From assembly GCF_006346315.1 (NCBI RefSeq), contig NZ_VDMR01000003.1:62001-126000 (forward strand): DNA of 64,000 bases. The letters run 5' to 3'. The notes under the pieces were generated by a model. It ran no database searches. It was not told the origin of the DNA and worked only from the letters and a program-made list of their open reading frames with translations. This stretch comes from Nocardioides litoris (lineage in GTDB: Bacteria > Actinomycetota > Actinomycetes > Propionibacteriales > Nocardioidaceae). This document shows positions 58,940-64,000 of the stretch, piece by piece. Numbering within the stretch: position 1 is the stretch's first letter; every line of letters begins with the position of its first letter. The position numbers and the translations under genes are program-made.

Positions 58940-60574
58940 TCAGCCCCGCTTCTGCTTGACGACGGTCTCCTGCTCCTCGGAGTCCAGCGCCTCGGCAGCG
59001 GGCTCGGAGCCCGGCTCGACCGAGCTGCCGTCCGAGGGCTCGAACTGGCCGAGGAACTCGTCGTAGGCGGACTCCAGGCCGGCCTCGTCCTCGAACTTCG
59101 TCGACTCGCGGATCGCGTTGAGGATGCCCTCGTGCGAGCGACGGACGTAGTCGATGAACTCGCGCTCGAAGCGCAGCACGTCGTCGACGGCGATCTTGTC
59201 GAGGCGGCCGGTCGTGCCGAGCCACAGCGAGACGGTCATCTCGGGCAGCGGGTACGGCGAGTAGGCGGGCTGCTTGAGCAGGGCCATCAGGCGCTGGCCG
59301 CGGTCGAGCTGCTGCCGGGAGGCGGCGTCGAGGTCGGAGGCGAACATCGCGAACGCCTCCATGGCGCGGAACTGCGCCAGGTCGACCTTGAGCGAGCCGG
59401 TGACGGCCTTCATCGCCTTGGTCATCGCCGCACCACCCACGCGGGAGACCGACACGCCGACGTCGATCGCGGGCCGCTGGTTGGCCGCGAAGAGGTCGGA
59501 CTGCAGGAAGATCTGGCCGTCGGTGATCGAGATGACGTTGGTCGGGATGAACGCCGAGACGTCGTTGGCCTTGGTCTCGATGATCGGCAGACCGGTCATC
59601 GAGCCCGCGCCGAGGTCGTCGGAGAGCTTGGCGCAGCGCTCGAGCAGCCGGCTGTGCAGGTAGAAGACGTCACCCGGGTAGGCCTCGCGGCCCGGCGGGC
59701 GGCGCAGCAGCAGCGAGACCGCGCGGTAGGCCTCGGCCTGCTTGGTCAGGTCGTCGAAGATGATCAGGACGTGCTTGCCGTCGTACATCCACTGCTGGCC
59801 GATGGCCGAGCCGGTGTAGGGGGCGAGGTACTTGAAGCCCGCGCTGTCGGAGGCGGGGGCCGCGACGATGGTGGTGTACTCCAGGGCGCCGGCCTCCTCC
59901 AGGGCACCGCGCACCGCGGCGATGGTGGAGCCCTTCTGGCCGATGGCGACGTAGATGCAGCGGACCTGCTTGGCCGGGTCGCCGGTCTCCCAGTTCTGCT
60001 TCTGGTTGATGATCGTGTCGATCGCGATCGTCGACTTGCCGGTGGCGCGGTCGCCGATGATGAGCTGGCGCTGGCCGCGGCCGATCGGGGTCATCGAGTC
60101 GATGGCCTTGATGCCGGTCGCGAGCGGCTCGTGCACGGACTTGCGCTGCATCACCGACGGCGCCTGCAGCTCCAGGGCACGGCGGGCCTCGGAGGCGATG
60201 TCGCCCAGGCCGTCGATCGGGGCGCCCAGCGGGTCGACCACCCTGCCGAGGAAGGCGTCACCCACGGGGACCGAGAGGATCTCGCCGGTGCGCCGCACCG
60301 TCTGGCCCTCCTCGATCTTGTCGAAGTCGCCGAGCACGACGACGCCGATCTCGCGGGTGTCGAGGTTGAGCGCGAGGCCGAGCGTGCCGTCCTCGAACTC
60401 GAGGAGCTCGTTGGCCATGCAGGAGGGCAGGCCGCTGACGCGGGCGATGCCGTCGGCCGTCTGGGCGACGGTGCCGACCTCCTCCTTGCTGGCGGCGTCG
60501 GGCTGGTAGTCGGCGACGTACTTCTGCAGCGCGTCCCGGATCTCGTCCGGACGGATCGAGAGCTCCGTCATCAT
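58940..60574 (-). CDS. atpA: ATP synthase alpha chain
   Basis: The 544-residue subunit has the P-loop GDRATGKST, the [19 protein letters not shown] region and [16 protein letters not shown]. It forms the alpha3-beta3 head with atpD. The C-terminus (~510-544) has a Glu-rich tail ([23 protein letters not shown]), longer than in most bacteria. AAGG precedes the tandem ATG-ATG start; either may be used. Confidence 0.98.
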   Translation of the reverse strand: MMTELSIRPDEIRDALQKYVADYQPDAASKEEVGTVAQTADGIARVSGLPSCMANELLEFEDGTLGLALNLDTREIGVVVLGDFDKIEEGQTVRRTGEILSVPVGDAFLGRVVDPLGAPIDGLGDIASEARRALELQAPSVMQRKSVHEPLATGIKAIDSMTPIGRGQRQLIIGDRATGKSTIAIDTIINQKQNWETGDPAKQVRCIYVAIGQKGSTIAAVRGALEEAGALEYTTIVAAPASDSAGFKYLAPYTGSAIGQQWMYDGKHVLIIFDDLTKQAEAYRAVSLLLRRPPGREAYPGDVFYLHSRLLERCAKLSDDLGAGSMTGLPIIETKANDVSAFIPTNVISITDGQIFLQSDLFAANQRPAIDVGVSVSRVGGAAMTKAMKAVTGSLKVDLAQFRAMEAFAMFASDLDAASRQQLDRGQRLMALLKQPAYSPYPLPEMTVSLWLGTTGRLDKIAVDDVLRFEREFIDYVRRSHEGILNAIRESTKFEDEAGLESAYDEFLGQFEPSDGSSVEPGSEPAAEALDSEEQETVVKQKRG

Positions 60575-60616
60575 CTGCCTTCTCTCTTGGGTGGAACGTC
60601 GTGAGTGGTAAAGGGG

Positions 60617-61426
60617 TCAGCCGGCGAGCTGGCGTCGGGCGTCGTCGAGCCGGCTGACGACGGTGCCGTCGATGACGTCGTCACCGATCTCGACCCGGAT
60701 GCCGCCGAGCACCGAGGGGTCGACGAGCAGGTTGAGGTGGACGGGACGGCCGTACTGCGTCGAGAGTACGTCGGCGAGCCGACGCGTCTCGTCCTCGGAG
60801 AGCTCGCGGGCGACCCGCACGGTGGCCACGCCCTCGCCGTGGACGCGGGCGATGGTGCGCTGGTAGTCCTCCAGCGCGGCCGAGACCGTGCGGAAGCTGC
60901 CGGAGAGCGCCTGGACGGCCAGGGTCACCGTCGAGGGCAGGGCACGCCCCTCGAGCAGGCCGCGGACGAGGCCGGCCTTGTCGGCGTTGGAGCGGGCGGG
61001 GTCGGACAGGGCGTCGCGCAGCTCGGGGTTGTCCTTGACCGCACGCGACCAGGCGAACAGCTCATCGGCCAGCCGGGCCCCGTCGGCGTCGGTGGCCTTG
61101 ACCAGCGCGACGACGCTGAGGTGCTCCAGCGAGTCGGCCAGGTCGCGCGTGGCGGTCCACCTGCGGGACACCGCCGAGGTGAGCACCCCCAGGGCGCCCT
61201 CGCCGACCTTGCCACCGAAGACCTGCCCGACCAGGCCCTGCTTGGCCTCGGCCGGGATCGAGCCGTCGGTGGCGAACCGGCGCAGGGTGCCCTCCGCGCG
61301 GAGGGTGCCGGCGACGGAGAACAGCTCGTCGGCCAGCCGTGCGTTGGTCTCGCCCGAGCCCAGGTGCTGCTCGAGCTCGTCGGTGAGGGCGTCGAGCGCC
61401 TCGGCGGAGGCTCCGCGCAGGTCCAT
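60617..61426 (-). CDS. atpH: ATP synthase delta chain (long actinobacterial form)
   Basis: The 269-residue delta subunit connects F1 to the peripheral stalk. Its C-terminal half, with ADVLSTQYGRPVHLNLLVDPSVLGGIRVEIGDDVIDGTV, is the standard delta motif; the extra ~90 N-terminal residues are typical of actinobacteria other than mycobacteria. Unlike mycobacteria, there is no b-delta fusion; atpF is a separate gene just upstream. Confidence 0.95.
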   Translation of the reverse strand: MDLRGASAEALDALTDELEQHLGSGETNARLADELFSVAGTLRAEGTLRRFATDGSIPAEAKQGLVGQVFGGKVGEGALGVLTSAVSRRWTATRDLADSLEHLSVVALVKATDADGARLADELFAWSRAVKDNPELRDALSDPARSNADKAGLVRGLLEGRALPSTVTLAVQALSGSFRTVSAALEDYQRTIARVHGEGVATVRVARELSEDETRRLADVLSTQYGRPVHLNLLVDPSVLGGIRVEIGDDVIDGTVVSRLDDARRQLAG

Positions 61427-61447
61427 CGTCTACCCCTTCTTCTCGCG

Positions 61448-62253
<806 letters not shown>

Positions 62254-62332
62254 CAGGTTTCCCTTTCGGTGGTGGAACTGCGGTGGTGTATCAGAGGTGG
62301 TGCGGGTCGTGCGGCGCCGAGGCCCTGACGGG

Positions 62333-63157
62333 TCAGTGCTCGTCGGCGAGCGCGCTGCCGATGTACATCGCGGTCAGCAGCACGAAGACGTAGGCCTGCA
62401 GGAACTGGATCAGCAGCTCCAGGAAGGCGACGAGGATGAAGAGGATCCAGGCCAGCACGCCCACCGCGGCGTAGGCGCCGCCCATCTCGAGGACGAGGTA
62501 CTCGCCGCCGAGCGCGAAGAGGATGAGCAGCAGGTGGCCGGCGAACATGTTGGCGAACAGACGCAGCGCCAGCGTGACCGGGCGGACCAAGATGTTGGAG
62601 AGGAACTCCAGCGGGACCAGGAGCAGCAGGATCGGGCCCTTGACGCCGTGCGGGACCGACTGGTGCTTGAAGTAGCCCACGAAGCCGTGGCGCTGGATGC
62701 CGACCGCGTTGTAGACGATCCAGGTCAGCGCCGCGAGGGCGTAGACCATGCCCGAGCGGGAGAAGGTCGGGAACTGGATGACCGGGATGGTGGCCATCAG
62801 GTTGTTGAACAGCACGAAGAAGAACAGCGCGAACAGGTAGGGCACGAAGCGCTGGAAGTCGCGGCTGCCGATGATGTCGCGGCCCAGGGAGTTGCGGACG
62901 AAGCCGTAGGCCTCCTCGCCCACGAACTGCAGCTTGCCGGGGACCATCGCCTGCTTGCGCGAGGCGGCGAAGAACAGACCGAAGACGAGGAGGGCCACGA
63001 GGACCAGCTGGATCATCGGCTTGGTGACGCCGATCTCGAAGGTCTGGCCGAAGGCGTCGAAGGAGCCAAGGCTGCCGCCGATGGGCGGGAGGTCGAACTC
63101 AGCGGGGCCGGGCGGGGTGAATCCCCCTTCTTCACCGCTGGCGGCGCGAAGGATCAT
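62333..63157 (-). CDS. atpB: ATP synthase subunit a
   Basis: The ~274-residue membrane subunit has five or more helices. The essential Arg lies in [20 protein letters not shown], and the C-terminal part is [24 protein letters not shown]. It holds the proton half-channels beside the c ring. The ATG at 63157 is preceded by AGGAG with eight-base spacing; a GTG at 63166 overlaps that site and is less likely. Confidence 0.95.
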   Translation of the reverse strand: MILRAASGEEGGFTPPGPAEFDLPPIGGSLGSFDAFGQTFEIGVTKPMIQLVLVALLVFGLFFAASRKQAMVPGKLQFVGEEAYGFVRNSLGRDIIGSRDFQRFVPYLFALFFFVLFNNLMATIPVIQFPTFSRSGMVYALAALTWIVYNAVGIQRHGFVGYFKHQSVPHGVKGPILLLLVPLEFLSNILVRPVTLALRLFANMFAGHLLLILFALGGEYLVLEMGGAYAAVGVLAWILFILVAFLELLIQFLQAYVFVLLTAMYIGSALADEH

Positions 63158-63179
63158 CTCGTGCACTCCTGGTTCTCGG

Positions 63180-63401
63180 CTACGTCTCGTCGGTGGGCGC
63201 CCGGAAGCGCGCGAAAGTCTGGAAGATCGCCAAACCGGCGCCGGTCAGGATGCCGATCACGACCATGAAGCTGGTGCCCCACCAGAGGTCGAGCAGGAAC
63301 CCGACCGCGCCGTAGAGCAGCACTCCCGCGACGAGGTAGCCGAAGGCGAGCCACGGGTCGCCGGTCGGCGTCCCTGCCGGAGCGTCGTCGGGCTGACTCA
63401 T
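63180..63401 (-). CDS. AtpZ/AtpI-like small membrane protein
   Basis: The 73-residue protein has two hydrophobic segments (LAFGYLVAGVLLYGAVGFLLDLWWG and MVVIGILTGAGLAIFQTFARF), like AtpZ proteins that precede atpB. AtpI/AtpZ are linked to c-ring assembly and Mg/Ca transport in other bacteria. It lies 13 bases (in coding direction) from atpB. Confidence 0.82.
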   Translation of the reverse strand: MSQPDDAPAGTPTGDPWLAFGYLVAGVLLYGAVGFLLDLWWGTSFMVVIGILTGAGLAIFQTFARFRAPTDET

Positions 63402-63431
63402 CGCGTGCCGGACGATAGCAGTGACCGCCGG

Positions 63432-63899
63432 TCATCGTTCACTCGCCGTCGCGCGGGGGGACGGGAGGTCGTAGAGGGGCACGCGGGCCCGCGTGGCGTG
63501 CACGAGCAGGCACACCGTCCAGGCCAGCGCGACGCCGATGACGCCGGCGGCGAACCACTCCGGGGACAGCGTCCCGGCGAGGTCGTCGCTGCCCCGCAGG
63601 ACGACCAGCAGGGCGGCCAGGGCGACCATCTGCAGGGTGTAGGTGAGCAGCGCGACGACCATCGAGGCCTGCGGCAGCAGGCCCGCGACCATGTCGACGA
63701 CGGCGAAGCCGGTGGCCAGCACGAGCAGCGTCACCCCCGCGCCGACGAGGGCACCGACGAGGGCAGTCGAGCCGCCGAGCAGCAGGCCGAGCAGGGCCAC
63801 GACCAAGGCCACCGCGACGGCTGCGAGCACCGCCAGGCCGAGCGCGGCCACGCCGTAGGGGCGGGTGCGTCGATCGGCGGAGGGGGCTTCGGTCGTCAT
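63432..63899 (-). CDS. AtpI-like four-TM membrane protein, first gene of atp operon
   Basis: The 155-residue protein has four hydrophobic segments: ~15-37, 44-70, 77-100 and 113-135. Its place at the head of the operon and its hydrophobic plan match actinobacterial ATP synthase I proteins; sequence identity to a named family is weak. The ATG at 63899 is ~67 bases from the CRP-like site. Confidence 0.7.
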   Translation of the reverse strand: MTTEAPSADRRTRPYGVAALGLAVLAAVAVALVVALLGLLLGGSTALVGALVGAGVTLLVLATGFAVVDMVAGLLPQASMVVALLTYTLQMVALAALLVVLRGSDDLAGTLSPEWFAAGVIGVALAWTVCLLVHATRARVPLYDLPSPRATASER

Positions 63900-63965
63900 C
63901 GTCGGCGGCCGTCCTGTGCGGGGTCGGTGCTCGGGGAGGACCCCTCTCAGGAGCCCTTCAGGTGC

Positions 63966-63983
63966 TTGTGAATGCTATCACAA
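63966..63983. promoter_or_regulatory. Perfect CRP/FNR-type palindrome upstream of the atp operon
   Basis: TTGTGA-ATGCTA-TCACAA is a perfect 6+6 inverted repeat, matching TGTGA-N6-TCACA. The spacer on the minus strand reads TAGCAT, itself a fit to a -10 box (TANNNT). It is ~67 bases before the first ATG of the operon. Confidence 0.65.
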
Positions 63984-64000
63984 AGTCTCGTCGGCCAGCA

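Overview
The window is about 64 kb of very GC-rich, gene-dense chromosome from an actinobacterium, most like a Nocardioides or close relative (inference). Evidence: a WhiB1-type regulator, a SigR/RsrA-type redox sigma and zinc anti-sigma pair, nickel superoxide dismutase with its maturation protease, the NucS mismatch endonuclease, the 24-residue ribosomal protein bL37, GTG/TTG starts and many 1-4 base gene overlaps. No tRNA, rRNA, CRISPR array, prophage or insertion sequence was recognised. Almost everything is core chromosome.

Layout. 1-6.8 kb: an amidase tail, a 1595-residue secreted metallophosphoesterase, and a NicO-type nickel/cobalt transporter with a (Gly-His)15 loop plus an exported partner. 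6.9-14.4 kb: a short-chain dehydrogenase, a zinc-less alcohol dehydrogenase, glucose-6-phosphate dehydrogenase, a lipoprotein, malic enzyme, the divergent sodX/sodN pair and an aldo/keto reductase. 14.4-18.1 kb: an anti-sigma/SigF pair, whiB1 and a PdtaS-like kinase. 18.1-21.6 kb: small enzymes. 21.6-24.3 kb: bL37, the RsrA/SigR redox stress pair with a near-perfect autoregulatory promoter, a hydrolase and an SRAP protein. 24.4-30.6 kb: DoxX, aroA, rsgA, hisN, a CBS protein and an MFS pump. The whiB1-pdtaS, sigH, SRAP-aroA-rsgA order resembles that of Mycobacterium.

30.6-43.8 kb: a secreted protein with 26 thrombospondin-3 calcium motifs, an FKBP, DUF445 and S4 proteins, a TagD-like cytidylyltransferase, a secreted metalloprotease, a palindromic REP-like repeat, a double-headed 3-hydroxyacyl-CoA dehydrogenase, nucS and three small lipoproteins. 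43.7-50.4 kb: D-amino-acid oxidase, ferritin coupled to a Cys-rich mini-protein, a B12-dependent ethylmalonyl-CoA mutase (MeaA type), a PduO-type cobalamin adenosyltransferase and an AT-richer pair of exported proteins. 50.6-56.1 kb: a SWIM-SNF2 helicase, a hydrolase, an MFS protein and DUF2550. 56.1-64 kb: the whole F1Fo ATP synthase operon (atpI-like, atpZ-like, B, E, F, H, A, G, D, C) on the minus strand, headed by a perfect TGTGA-N6-TCACA palindrome.

Themes: several genes use nickel, cobalt/B12 or iron (NicO, NiSOD, mutase plus adenosyltransferase, ferritin). Stress and redox control is dense (SigF, SigR, WhiB1, PdtaS). CRP-type palindromes lie upstream of both whiB1 and the ATP synthase operon, suggesting shared cAMP-linked control. 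No clearly new multi-gene system is evident. The best leads are the regulatory palindromes, the REP-like element, the ferritin-coupled mini-protein and the repeat-rich secreted proteins.
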